DNA from: JACQFZ01 sp036381895
GTDB taxonomy: Bacteria > Pseudomonadota > Gammaproteobacteria > Acidiferrobacterales > Sulfurifustaceae
Reading direction: 5' to 3'
Length of the DNA: 64,000 nucleotides
Assembly: GCA_036381895.1 (NCBI GenBank)
Contig: DASVBY010000055.1
Span: 1 to 64,000, forward strand
Every line of letters starts with the position of its first letter. The first letter of the stretch is position 1. Below, in pieces: positions 17,690 to 28,532 of this stretch. A program made the position numbers and the translations under genes. The notes beneath the pieces were generated by a model. That model had not been told where the DNA came from. It was given only the letters and a program-made list of their open reading frames with translations, and ran no database searches.

Positions 17690-19075
17690 ATGGCCGGTGC
17701 AATGAAGCGGTTCGCGGCTGACATGGGCTGGACGCTGAGTCTGTCGCTCCTCGCGGGTGCAGCGGCGATCCTTGCCGTAGCCGCGATGGTGCCCCTCGTC
17801 GCGGCCGTGCAAGTGCACGGACCGTGGATATCGCACGAGCTCGATTACGTGGCCGGCGTCGCCGGAGCCTTGATCATCGGCGCGTTCCTTCTGGCGTGGC
17901 CCGTCCGCGAACGCGACTCGCGGGCGCTCTTCCTCATCTGGCTCGCAAAGGCGGGAGTGGCGCTCGGCCCCATGCTGTACTACGAGGCGCATTACGCGTT
18001 CCTCGATGCCTTTGCCTACCATGAGGACGCACGGCGGCACCAGTACCTGCTGCAGGATGCCGGCTGGGGCCGCGGAACCGAGAACCTCACGCTGCTCCTG
18101 CAGGGCCTCTATCTCGTTCTTCCGGGGTCGTACCACCTGGCGAAGGTGATCTTCGCCTTCATCGGTCTGATCGGGATCTATCTCGCCTATCGCGGCGCGC
18201 AGACGGCCTGGGGCGGCGGATCCGTGCGGCCGCTCTACGTGCTGGGTCTGTTTCCGGGGTTGCTGTTCTGGTCGTCGATCCTCGGGAAGGAAGCGCTGAT
18301 GATCCTTGCGGCGGGTCTATTCGTGTACGGCGCGGGCAACTTCCGCAGCGCGCACCGTCGACTGAGGGGCGTCGGCGCCGTGCTCCTCGGTGTCGTTCTC
18401 GCCGCAACCCTGCGCATCTGGATGATGTACCTCCTCCTCGCCGCCTTTCTCGTCTTCGTGCTGCTCGAGCGCTCGATCGGCCGCGCGGGCAGGTGTGCCG
18501 CCGTTGCGCTCGTGCTCGCGCTTGCGCTCCTGTTCCGCGAACCTGCTGCGGATCTTTTGGGGTTCGAAAGCGGCGACGTCGTGGCGCAGCTCGGTTCGCT
18601 GTCATCGGCGTGGGCCGAGGGAGGATCTGCACAGCAGCCGCCGGAGTTCGATCGTGCCGGGGACATCGTTGCGTTCGTTCCCGTCGGTGCGTTCACGGCG
18701 CTGTTTCGTCCGCTGCCCGGCGAGGTCCCGTCGCTCTTCGGGCTTCTGGCGGGGATCGAGAGCGTGGCGCTGCTCGCGCTCGCGTTCGTCGCGCTGAGCC
18801 GGCTCGACCGACGCAACCTGCGCGATTCGTTTCTCGTCGCGCTTGCGTCCCTGGTCGCGATGTGGGCCGTGGTGTACGGCGTCGTGTCCTATCAGAATCT
18901 CGGCACCGCGGCCCGCTTCCGGGCGCAGATCCTGCCCGTACTGCTCCTCGTTTCCATGTTCCCCTGGTGGCGTTCGCCGTTTCGCGAACGTTTGCTGCTC
19001 CTCCGCGCGGTACCGCTCGGCGGGACGGCGATGCGCGCGTCCAGCCGGGGCGCGCCGGATTCGAGTACGAGCTGA
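17690..19075 (+). CDS. Polytopic membrane protein, possible Wzy-like polymerase
   Basis: 461 residues with about 9-10 hydrophobic helices and no enzyme signature I can name. A loop with FPGLLFWSSILGKEALMI near residue 190 resembles a motif seen in oligosaccharide repeat-unit polymerases and related membrane proteins. A large soluble loop (about 285-330) follows. Flanked by glycosyltransferases and near a Wzx-type flippase, a polymerase role is plausible but unproven. ATG 17702 is an alternative start; AAAGGG at 17683-17688 is too close to ATG 17690 but 13 bases from 17702. Confidence 0.6.
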   Translation: MAGAMKRFAADMGWTLSLSLLAGAAAILAVAAMVPLVAAVQVHGPWISHELDYVAGVAGALIIGAFLLAWPVRERDSRALFLIWLAKAGVALGPMLYYEAHYAFLDAFAYHEDARRHQYLLQDAGWGRGTENLTLLLQGLYLVLPGSYHLAKVIFAFIGLIGIYLAYRGAQTAWGGGSVRPLYVLGLFPGLLFWSSILGKEALMILAAGLFVYGAGNFRSAHRRLRGVGAVLLGVVLAATLRIWMMYLLLAAFLVFVLLERSIGRAGRCAAVALVLALALLFREPAADLLGFESGDVVAQLGSLSSAWAEGGSAQQPPEFDRAGDIVAFVPVGAFTALFRPLPGEVPSLFGLLAGIESVALLALAFVALSRLDRRNLRDSFLVALASLVAMWAVVYGVVSYQNLGTAARFRAQILPVLLLVSMFPWWRSPFRERLLLLRAVPLGGTAMRASSRGAPDSSTS

Positions 19076-19086
19076 GCGGAGACGGC

Positions 19087-20238
19087 ATGAAGATTCTTCA
19101 TATTGTCACGGGCCTGTCCGTCGGCGGTGCCGAAGCGATGCTGGCCCGACTCGTGGAACGGCTTCGGGACGAGTTCACGCAGGAGGTCATCGCTCTCGGC
19201 GGCGCGGGACCGATCGGCGATCGGATCGCCGCGCTCGGCGTGCCGGTCGGGACGATGGACTTGAGCAGCCGGGCGCCGAATCCGCTGGCGCTCGCGAAGC
19301 TCGCCGGCGCGGTACGACGGTTCGCGCCCGACGTCGTGCAAACGTGGATGTACCACGCCGATCTCCTGGGCGGGCTGGCCGCGCGGCTCGCGGGCGTGCG
19401 CGCTGTCGCCTGGAACATCCGCAACGGCGACGTCTCGCACAGCGAAACGCCCTGGCGGACGCGGGCGGTCATGCGCGGGTGCGCGCTGCTCTCGCGGCGC
19501 GTTCCGAGCTGCATCGTCAGTTGCTCGCACCGGGCGGTGGCGCTGCACGTCGCACGAGGGTACGACCGGCGGCGCTTCGTGGTGATACCCAACGGGTTCG
19601 ATCTCGATCGCTTTCGGCCCGACGAATCCGCGCGGAGGAGCGTGCGGCAGGAGCTCGGGATTCCGCAAGACGCACCGATCATCGGGCTCGTCGCGCGCGC
19701 AGATCCGCAGAAGAATCATCCGCTCTTCGTCGCCGCTGCAGGCGAGCTGCATCAACGCCGGCCGGATGTGCATTTTCTTCTGATCGGCCGGGGCGTGAAC
19801 CGCGAGAACGCGGCGCTGCTTCGCCGGGTGGGGCAGACCGGGATCCGGCGAGTCACGCGTATGCTCGGCGAGCGCCACGACGTGCCGCGGCTCACCGCGG
19901 CGCTCGATATCTCGACGGTGTGCGCCGGGCGGGGGGAGGCGTTCCCGAACGTGCTCGGCGAGGCGATGGCCTGCGGGGTTCCGTGCGTTGCCACGGACGT
20001 CGGCGACGCCGCACTGATCGTCGGAGACGGCGGACGCGTCGTGCCGCCCAATGACGCGGCCGCCGTCGCGCGCGCGTGGGACGAGCTATTGTCCCTGAGC
20101 GCCGGGCAGCGCCGCGCCTTGGGCCAGCGCGCGCGCGGCAGGATCCGGGAGCGATTCGAATTGAACGCAATAGCGAGGCGCTACGCGCAGCTCTATCGCG
20201 AGCTCGCGCCGGGCGAGCACCGGCCATGTGCGGCATAG
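19087..20238 (+). CDS. Glycosyltransferase, GT4 family
   Basis: 383-residue GT-B enzyme. It begins MKILHIVTGLSVGGAEAML, the usual GT4 glycine-rich acceptor loop. It continues with NGFDLDRFRP, GLVARADPQKNHPLF and the donor-binding GRGEAFPNVLGEAMACGVP. ATG 19087 lies 11 bp after the preceding membrane-protein gene. Its 3' end overlaps asnB by 13 bp, giving translational coupling. Substrates unknown. Confidence 0.88.
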   Translation: MKILHIVTGLSVGGAEAMLARLVERLRDEFTQEVIALGGAGPIGDRIAALGVPVGTMDLSSRAPNPLALAKLAGAVRRFAPDVVQTWMYHADLLGGLAARLAGVRAVAWNIRNGDVSHSETPWRTRAVMRGCALLSRRVPSCIVSCSHRAVALHVARGYDRRRFVVIPNGFDLDRFRPDESARRSVRQELGIPQDAPIIGLVARADPQKNHPLFVAAAGELHQRRPDVHFLLIGRGVNRENAALLRRVGQTGIRRVTRMLGERHDVPRLTAALDISTVCAGRGEAFPNVLGEAMACGVPCVATDVGDAALIVGDGGRVVPPNDAAAVARAWDELLSLSAGQRRALGQRARGRIRERFELNAIARRYAQLYRELAPGEHRPCAA

Positions 20239-22238
20239 CCGGTTTCATATCGCTCACCGCGATTCGCGAGCGTTCCATCTGGGCCGCGCGCCGCATGGCC
20301 GACGCCCTGACCCACCGGGGGCCGGACGATGCCGGTATCTGGTTCGATCTGCAGGCGGGCGTGGTCCTGGCGCACCGGCGGCTCGCGATCCTCGAGCTGT
20401 CGCCCGCGGGTCATCAGCCGATGGTGTCGGCCTGCGGACGGTTCGTGCTGGCCCTCAACGGCGAGATCTACAACCACGCGCAATTGCGCCGGGGCGTCGA
20501 GCGGAACGGGACGCAGCGCGTGCCCTGGCGCGGGCGTTCGGACACCGAGACTCTGCTCGCCGCAATCTCGGCCTGGGGCGTCGAAGCGGCGCTCGCGCGT
20601 TGCGTCGGCATGTTCGCTCTCGCCGTCTGGGATCGAGCGGAGCGGCGGTTGACGCTGGCGCGCGACCGGCTCGGCGAAAAACCGCTTTACTATGGTCTGC
20701 AGCACGGAGTGCTTCTCTTCGGCTCGGAGCTGAAGGCGCTGCGCGCGCATCCGGCCTTCGACGCGGGCATAGACCGCGCCGCGCTCGCGCTGTTCTTGAG
20801 ATACAACTGCGTCCCTGCGCCCTACACGATCTACACCGGGATCCGCAAGCTCCCGCCGGGATCGCTGCTGCACGTGACCACGCACGGGATCGCCGCGGCG
20901 AAGCTCGAGCCGGCCGCTTACTGGTCCCTGCGGGATGTCGTGGCCGAAGGCGGCGGGCGGGAGTTCCCGGCATCGGCCGAAGAAGCCGCGGAGGCGCTCG
21001 ATCGCATGCTGCGGGAGGCGATCGCGGCCCAGATGGCGGCGGATGTACCGCTCGGCGCATTCCTCTCGGGCGGCATCGATTCCTCGACCGTGGCAGCGCT
21101 GATGCAGGCGCAGAGCGCTCGGCCGGTGAAGACGTTCACGATCGGGTTCCACGAGACGTCCTACAACGAAGCCGAGCACGCGCGCGCGGTCGCGCGGCAT
21201 CTGGGGACCGAGCACACCGAGCTCTACGTCACGCCGCGCCAGGCGATGGAAGCGATTCCGCGGCTGCCCGTGATCTACGACGAGCCGTTCGCCGACGCGT
21301 CGCAGATTCCGATGCTTCTCTTGAGCCAGCTCGCCCGGCGGCACGTCACGGTATGCCTGTCGGGCGACGGCGGCGACGAGCTCTTCGCCGGATACAACCG
21401 CTACTTCTGGGCGCGGCGTGTGTCGCGGGCGGCCGCCTGCATGCCGCAGCGCCTGCGCGCGGCTGCCGCCGACTGGCTCGTGCGCCTGCCGCCGGAGCGC
21501 TGGGACCGCATCGGCGCGTGCGCCAATGCCTTGCTGCCCCCGCGGTGGCGCTACAGCGGCTTCGGCGACAAGGTGCACAAGCTCGCCGAGCTCGCGCGGG
21601 CCGGATCGCCGAAGGAGATCTACCGCACGTTCGTCTCGCACTGGAAGGATCCGGCGCGCGTCGTCATCGGCGGGCGCGAACCGCCGACCCTGCTCGAAGA
21701 CGGCGGTTCGTGGTCGCTCGCGCCCGAGTTCGAGCAGACGATGATGTACCTCGATACGCTCACGTACCTGCCCGACGACATTCTCGTGAAGGTGGACCGC
21801 GCGGCCATGGCGGTATCGCTCGAGACGCGCGCACCCTTCCTCGACCATCGGGTCGTCGAGTTCGCGGCGCGCCTGCCGCTCGCGCTCAAGATTCGCGCCG
21901 GCGAGAACAAATGGCTGTTGCGGCGCGTCCTCGATCGCTACGTGCCGCGCCGGCTCGTCGAGCGCGCGAAGAGCGGGTTCGCGGTGCCGCTCGACGCGTG
22001 GCTGCGCGGGCCGCTGCGCGACTGGGGCGAGGCGCTGCTGGACGAGCGCCGGCTGCGCGCGGAGGGGTTCTTCCGGCCCGGAGCGATCCGCGAGAGATGG
22101 CACGAGCACCTGAGCGGCCGCCGGAACTGGCAGTACTGCCTCTGGGGCGTGCTCATGTTCCAGGCGTGGCTGGAACATCAGGCGGGCGCTGCGCGGGCGA
22201 GCCGGCCGGCCGCGCGCATGCGCGGTACCGCCCCGTGA
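20226..22238 (+). CDS. asnB: Glutamine-dependent asparagine synthetase-like amidotransferase
   Basis: 670-residue two-domain enzyme. The N-terminal class II glutaminase starts MCGIAGF with the nucleophile Cys2, followed by HRGPDD and LNGEIYN. The C-terminal synthetase domain has the ATP pyrophosphate loop FLSGGIDSSTVA near residue 280, SGDGGDELFAGYNRY and the RAPFLDHR region. In polysaccharide loci such proteins often amidate a sugar carboxylate (the WbpS type) rather than aspartate. ugd and the uronate epimerase in this locus make that use plausible. ATG 20226 lies inside the end of the upstream glycosyltransferase gene. Confidence 0.88.
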   Translation: MCGIAGFISLTAIRERSIWAARRMADALTHRGPDDAGIWFDLQAGVVLAHRRLAILELSPAGHQPMVSACGRFVLALNGEIYNHAQLRRGVERNGTQRVPWRGRSDTETLLAAISAWGVEAALARCVGMFALAVWDRAERRLTLARDRLGEKPLYYGLQHGVLLFGSELKALRAHPAFDAGIDRAALALFLRYNCVPAPYTIYTGIRKLPPGSLLHVTTHGIAAAKLEPAAYWSLRDVVAEGGGREFPASAEEAAEALDRMLREAIAAQMAADVPLGAFLSGGIDSSTVAALMQAQSARPVKTFTIGFHETSYNEAEHARAVARHLGTEHTELYVTPRQAMEAIPRLPVIYDEPFADASQIPMLLLSQLARRHVTVCLSGDGGDELFAGYNRYFWARRVSRAAACMPQRLRAAAADWLVRLPPERWDRIGACANALLPPRWRYSGFGDKVHKLAELARAGSPKEIYRTFVSHWKDPARVVIGGREPPTLLEDGGSWSLAPEFEQTMMYLDTLTYLPDDILVKVDRAAMAVSLETRAPFLDHRVVEFAARLPLALKIRAGENKWLLRRVLDRYVPRRLVERAKSGFAVPLDAWLRGPLRDWGEALLDERRLRAEGFFRPGAIRERWHEHLSGRRNWQYCLWGVLMFQAWLEHQAGAARASRPAARMRGTAP

Positions 22239-23428
22239 GCGCCGCAACGCCGCTCGCGCGCGAAGCGCTGTCTGCGCGCGCCGCGCACGCGGACCGCGGA
22301 TTGCAGGGGCGCATTCTGTTCTTCGTCAACGACGCGCAGTTCTTCGTGTCGCATCGGCTGCCGCTCGCGCGCGCGGCGCAGACGGAGGGCATGGAGGTGC
22401 ACGTAGCGACGCCCGCGGGGGCTGCGGTCGCGCGGATCCTCGAGGAGGGCTTCGTGCACCACGAGGTACCGCTGCATCGCTGGACCGAGAACCCCGTGCG
22501 CGACGTTCCGACGGTGAAGCGGATCTACTCGGTGGTCCGGCAGGTGCGACCGCAGATCGTCCACAACGTCACCATCAAGCCGCTCCTGTACGGCACGCTC
22601 GTCGCCCGCGCCTTTCCGGAGATCAGTGTCGTCAACGCGATCCCGGGACTCGGCACCGTGTTCGTGCGCCGCGGCGCTTCCGCGGCGGCGCGACGCCGGC
22701 TGGTGTTGCGGCTCTACCGGCTGCTTTTCCGCAACTCGAGGGTGCGCGTCATCCTGCAGAACAGGGAAGACCTTGAAATTCTTCGAGCGGCGGGGGTCAT
22801 CGAGGACCGCCAGGCCAGCTTGATTCGGGGATCGGGCGTCGATCTTACCGAGTATCGTTTCACGCCTTTGCCTCAAGGAACGCCGATCGTGATGCTCGCG
22901 GCGCGGATGCTCTGGGAGAAGGGCGTCAAGGAGTTCGTCGATGCGGCCCGCATGCTGCTGACACAGGGATTGCCCGCGCGCTTCGTACTGGTGGGCGACT
23001 CGGAGCCGGGAAACCCTTCGGCCGTGCCGAGAGCGCAGCTCGAGGCATGGGCTTTCGAATCCCTCGTAGAATGGTGGGGCAGGCGGACGGACATGCCCTC
23101 GGTCCTGGCGCAAGCGAGCCTGGTGTGCCTTCCGAGCACGTACGGAGAAGGGGTTCCAAAGGTGCTGCTCGAAGCCGCGGCTTGCGGCAGGCCGCTCATC
23201 GCCACGGACACGGCCGGATGTCGAGAAGCGGTACGACACGGCATCAACGGACTGCTGGTGGCGCCTGCGGACTGCCGCGGGCTGGCGGGCGCGATCCGCG
23301 AAATTCTGGGCGATCGTCGGCGGGCCGAAGCCATGGGCAGACGCAGCCGCCAGATCGCGGAGCTCGAGTTCGGCGTACAGGTCGTCGTGGACAAGACCCT
23401 AGGGGTTTATCGGGATCTGCTCGGCTGA
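22235..23428 (+). CDS. Glycosyltransferase, GT4 family
   Basis: 397-residue GT-B enzyme. After a 27-residue extension the fold begins with GRILFFVNDAQFFVSHRLPLA. This is typical of LPS and capsule glycosyltransferases that carry the IVHNVTIKPLLYGTLVAR segment seen here near residue 110. Donor domain: AARMLWEKGVKEFVDAA, and PSTYGEGVPKVLLEAAACG. The GTG start 22235 overlaps the asnB stop (GTGA). It is the last gene before a 265-bp structured gap, so probably the end of a co-translated block. Confidence 0.87.
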   Translation: MSAATPLAREALSARAAHADRGLQGRILFFVNDAQFFVSHRLPLARAAQTEGMEVHVATPAGAAVARILEEGFVHHEVPLHRWTENPVRDVPTVKRIYSVVRQVRPQIVHNVTIKPLLYGTLVARAFPEISVVNAIPGLGTVFVRRGASAAARRRLVLRLYRLLFRNSRVRVILQNREDLEILRAAGVIEDRQASLIRGSGVDLTEYRFTPLPQGTPIVMLAARMLWEKGVKEFVDAARMLLTQGLPARFVLVGDSEPGNPSAVPRAQLEAWAFESLVEWWGRRTDMPSVLAQASLVCLPSTYGEGVPKVLLEAAACGRPLIATDTAGCREAVRHGINGLLVAPADCRGLAGAIREILGDRRRAEAMGRRSRQIAELEFGVQVVVDKTLGVYRDLLG

Positions 23429-23512
23429 ACCCGGTAGCCGCGGCGTGCGCCTCGGCGTTTCGCTTCGTTGCCCGGTGTTCGAACTTAGCGCGGCTGAATC
23501 GATCCGATAGAG

Positions 23513-23627
23513 CGGGTCGAAAGACCCGGGCCTGGCGACGACGAGGTTATTGCCGACTCATGGCCGCGCGGTTTGCCTGAGACGGCAAACCCCCGGGCGG
23601 CGCGGACAAACTCGGTCGGGAAGACCG
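23513..23627 (+). promoter_or_regulatory. Structured leader with three consecutive hairpins
   Basis: In the 265-bp gap before the GTG at 23694 there are three perfect stem-loops. They are CGGGTC-GAAA-GACCCG (23513-23528, GNRA tetraloop), GGTTTGCC-TGAGAC-GGCAAACC (23570-23591) and CGGTC-GGGAA-GACCG (23613-23627). A strong SD, GGAGGT at 23683-23688, follows. It may be a leader or attenuator for the second half of the locus. It does not match a riboswitch class I know. Confidence 0.45.
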
Positions 23628-23693
23628 GTCAAACATTGGAAGACGGACTGCCGACGGGTACGCAGGTCGGCCCTCCAGGGACGGAGGTAACAC

Positions 23694-25004
23694 GTGACGA
23701 AGGAAGCTTCTTCGGCGCGCGCGCTCGCGGCTTCGGCCGGCGAGCCGCCATTGCGCATCCTGCACGTTTATCGCACCTATTTTCCCGATACGCAGGGAGG
23801 ACTGGAGGAAACCATCCGGCAGCTCTGCATCGGCAGCACCGCCGCCGGCGCCGAATGCCGGGTCTTCACGTTGTCGCCTGCGCCCGCCGAATCGCCGCTC
23901 GACTACGCGGAAGCGCAGGTGCACCAGGTCAAGCGCCACCTGGAGGTGGCGTCGTGCGGCATCGGGCTCACGGCGCTGCGGCGCTTCAACGAGCTCGTGC
24001 AATGGGCGGACGTGGTCAACTACCACTTCCCTTGGCCCTTCATGGACCTCATGCACTGCCTGAGCCCGATGCGGCGCCCGGCGGTGGTCACCTATCATTC
24101 CGATGTGGTGCGCCAGCGCCGCCTCGGCCGCCTGTACGCGCCGCTGCGCGATCGCTTCCTCGACGATGTCGACGCCATCGCGGCGACCTCGCCGAACTAC
24201 GTCGCGTCCTCGCCGATCCTGCGACGCTATCGCCACAAAATCACCACGATTCCGATTGGCTTGAACCGCTCGAGCTATCCGGCGCCCACCGTTGCGACGC
24301 TCGCACGTGTCGAGGCCCGCCACGGGCGCGATTTTTTTCTCTTCATCGGCGTATTACGCTACTACAAAGGACTGGAAGTCCTCCTCGAAGCGGTGCGGGG
24401 AACGGACCTGCGCGTGCTGATCGTCGGCACCGGCCCGATCGAAGCGGAGCTGCAGCGCCGTGCCGAGGCATGGAAGCTCTCGAATGTCGCCTTCGCCGGC
24501 TACGTCGACGACGAAACCAAGGTCGCGCTGCTACGGCTGTGCCGCGCGGTCGTGCTCCCGAGCCACGAGCGCTCGGAGGCGTTCAGTATCGCCCTGCTCG
24601 AAGGCGCGATGATGGGCAAGCCGCTCGTCTCGTGCGAGATCCGGACGGGAACGAGTTACGTCAACGCGAACGGCGTAACCGGGTTCGTGGTCGAACCGCG
24701 CAACCCGGCAGCACTGCGCGCGGCGATGCGCGCCCTGCGGCACGATGACGCGCGGGCGCGCGCCATGGGGGCGGCGGCCCGAAGGCGCTTCGAGCGGATG
24801 TTCACGGGGCAGCACATGGCGCGGCGTTACCTGGCGTTGTATCGGGAGCTGTTGCGGCGCCGCGAAGCCCGGAGCGCAGCCGGTGCGGCGCGCGTCGAGA
24901 CGTCGAAGGTGATGCCGCCGGCGATGCTCGGCAGACGAGGCCGCGGCGCCGCCCGGGAGTCCGATGGGTTCTCCGCGGGCACGCGCCGTGGGCGCGCCCG
25001 GTGA
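23694..25004 (+). CDS. Glycosyltransferase, GT4 family
   Basis: 436-residue GT-B enzyme. N-terminal LRILHVYRTYFPDTQGGLEE near residue 20; donor-binding domain with FLFIGVLRYYKGLEVLLEA and SHERSEAFSIALLEGAMMGKP (the E-x7-E motif). GTG 23694 is fixed by GGAGGT five bases upstream, the best ribosome binding site in the locus. The final 55 residues are a basic low-complexity tail (RRRE..., GRRGRG, TRRGRAR) that may be disordered or membrane-associated. Its substrates cannot be told. Confidence 0.87.
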   Translation: MTKEASSARALAASAGEPPLRILHVYRTYFPDTQGGLEETIRQLCIGSTAAGAECRVFTLSPAPAESPLDYAEAQVHQVKRHLEVASCGIGLTALRRFNELVQWADVVNYHFPWPFMDLMHCLSPMRRPAVVTYHSDVVRQRRLGRLYAPLRDRFLDDVDAIAATSPNYVASSPILRRYRHKITTIPIGLNRSSYPAPTVATLARVEARHGRDFFLFIGVLRYYKGLEVLLEAVRGTDLRVLIVGTGPIEAELQRRAEAWKLSNVAFAGYVDDETKVALLRLCRAVVLPSHERSEAFSIALLEGAMMGKPLVSCEIRTGTSYVNANGVTGFVVEPRNPAALRAAMRALRHDDARARAMGAAARRRFERMFTGQHMARRYLALYRELLRRREARSAAGAARVETSKVMPPAMLGRRGRGAARESDGFSAGTRRGRAR

Positions 25005-25093
25005 GCGAGCGACAGGAGGTGAAACGGCACCACAGCCGCCGCGCGTAGCTTCGGATCGCGGCGGTCTCGTGCCGGGAAGTAGTCCCAAGGAAA

Positions 25094-25134
25094 GAGGTCT
25101 CCAGCCGCCATTACGAGCGGCGGCGCGAGACCTC
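25094..25134 (+). promoter_or_regulatory. Hairpin immediately upstream of the wzm ribosome binding site
   Basis: Outer stem GAGGTCTC (25094-25101) / GAGACCTC (25127-25134), a small internal loop, then inner stem GCCGCC (25104-25109) / GGCGGC (25119-25124) around a 9-base loop. The SD GGGGAG at 25135-25140 begins at the very next base and the GTG start follows at 25146. Position suggests translational control or transcript processing for wzm-wzt. Confidence 0.5.
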
Positions 25135-25145
25135 GGGGAGGCGCT

Positions 25146-25936
25146 GTGTCCGGCATGCTTCAGTCCCTGTGGCGCTATCGCCACTTCGTCCTGAGCTCGA
25201 TCCGCAACGAGCTGGTAACGCGCTTCGCGCGCAGCAAGCTCGGCGGGCTGTGGATGGTCATCAGTCCGCTGGCGCAGGTCGCGATCTATGCCCTCATCCT
25301 TTCGAACCTGCTGGCCGCGCGCCTGCCGGGCATCGAGAACAAGTATGCCTACGCCATCTACCTGATGGCCGGGCTGCTCGCCTGGACGCTGTTCAGCGAC
25401 ATCATCACCCGCTGCCTGACGCTGTTCGTCGACCAGGGCAATCTTCTGAAGAAGATGAGCTTCCCGCGCATCACGCTGCCCGCGATCGCGGTGGGGTCGA
25501 GCCTGCTCAACAACGCGCTGCTGTTCCTCGCGATGCTCGGGATCTTTGCACTCCTCGGCCACGACTTCACGGCGGCCATGCTGTGGCTGGTCCCCCTGGC
25601 CGCAATCGTGGCGGCGTTCGCGCTCGGCATCGGGCTGGCGCTCGGCGTGATCAACGTCTTCGTTCGCGACGTCGGGCAGGCGGTGCCGATCGTGCTGCAG
25701 ATCTGGTTCTGGCTGACGCCGATCGTGTACCCCTCCGGCATCATCGCCGAAGAGTACCGGCGCTGGCTTTACCTGAACCCGCTGTATCCGGTCGTCGAGG
25801 CCTATCAGCGCACGCTCGTGTACGGCAGCGCTCCGGACCTCGGCGGGCTCGCGTACCTCGCGGCCGCCGTGGCAGGGCTCCTGCTGTTCGCGCTGTTGCT
25901 GTTCCGCCGTGCGGCGCCGGAGATGGTGGACGCCCT

Positions 25937-25940
<4 letters not shown>
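25146..25940 (+). CDS. wzm: ABC-2 type polysaccharide export permease
   Basis: 264-residue inner-membrane permease with six hydrophobic helices. The N-terminal RYRHFVLSSIRNELVTRFARSKLGGLWMVISPL region is the cytoplasmic amphipathic element and first helix typical of Wzm/KpsM transporters. Later segments include LTPIVYPSGII and LNPLYPVVEAYQRTLVYG, conserved in O-antigen permeases. Together with Wzt it moves a completed undecaprenyl-linked chain across the inner membrane. GTG 25146 has GGGGAG five bases upstream. It overlaps wzt by GTGA. Confidence 0.93.
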
Positions 25941-27181
<1,241 letters not shown>

Positions 27182-28532
27182 GGACAGGTTTCGCGGAAGC
27201 CGCGAGATGATCAAGCAGCGCCTGCGGGTTTACCTGCCGTTCGTGACGGGGCTGCGTGAGGCGCATGCGGATTTTCGGGCGCTCGACCTCGGGTGCGGCC
27301 GGGGCGAGTGGCTGGAGCTGCTGGCGGAGCAGGGGCTCGCGGTGCAGGGCGTGGACCGGGACGACGGCATGCTCGACGCCTGCCGCGAACGTGCGCTCGA
27401 TGCGCGCAAGGGCGATGCGCTCGAGTTCGTGCGTGGGCTCGCGGACGAGAGCGTAACCGTGGTCACGGCGTTCCACATGATCGAGCATCTCGAGTTCGAC
27501 GAGGTGCGTGCGCTGGTGCGCGAAGCGCTGCGCGTACTGCAGCCGGGCGGGCTGCTGATCCTCGAGACGCCCAATCCCGAGAACGTCGTCGTCGGGTGCA
27601 CGCGTTTCTACCTCGATCCGACCCACCGGCGGCCGATCCCTCCGCAGCTGCTGTCCTTTCTCGCGGAGTACTACGGCTACGAGCGCGTGAAGGTGCTGCG
27701 GCTGCAGGAGGCGGCCGAGCTTCACGGCGACAACGGCGGCGTGGCGCTGCTCGACGTGCTGGGCGGGGTGAGCCCCGACTACGCGGTCGTGGCGCGCAAG
27801 CGCGGCGACGAACGGGTACTCGCAGCGACCGAGGCAGCGTTCGCAGCGGAGCACGGCGTTACGCTCGAGTCGCTGGCGGCGCGGTACGATCGCGTGCGCG
27901 ACGAGCGGGAGGAGGCGTTGCGCGCGGAGCTCGGGCGCCTGGCGGCGATCGCCGGGCTCGCGGAAGAGCGGGTGGCGCGGGCGGAGCGCCGGGCGCGCGA
28001 GGCGGCCGAGGGCCGCGCGCTGGAGGCCGAGGAGCGCGCAGCGCGCGCCGAGGGGGACGCCCGCGACGCCGAAGCGCGCGCGGCACGCGCGGAGGCCGCG
28101 GCCCTGCGGGCGGAGGAGCGCGCGGAGCGGGCGGAGAACGAGGCGCGCGAAGCGGCGGCGATGCTCGACGCCGTCCTCCACAGCCGCTCGTGGCGCGTGA
28201 CCCGGCTCCTGCGTGTGCTGTCCGGAGCGTCTCGCGGCGGCTACCGGCGGACGCGGGCGATGCTCGCGCGGCTCGCGCGACCCGTGCTCGGTGCCGCCGT
28301 GCGCGCGGCGCACGCGCGGCCGCGACTGATGAGGTTTGCGCGCGCGCGGCTCGCCGGACATCCGCGTCTGCAGGCGCGGCTCCGCGGCCTGGTGCACGGG
28401 ACACCCGGAGAGCGCACGCCGGCCGCGGGCTCGCCGGTGCCGGAGCCCGCGACGTTCGCCGATCTGTCGCCACGCGCCCGCAAGCTCTACCTGCAGCTCC
28501 AGGCCGCTATCGAGCACCGGCGGGCGTAGGGC

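Noticed and set aside
23570..23627. c-di-GMP (GEMM) riboswitch suggested by GGCAAACC
   Set aside because: The second conserved strand and tetraloop receptor are not in the right order or spacing; GGCAAACC pairs locally with GGTTTGCC.
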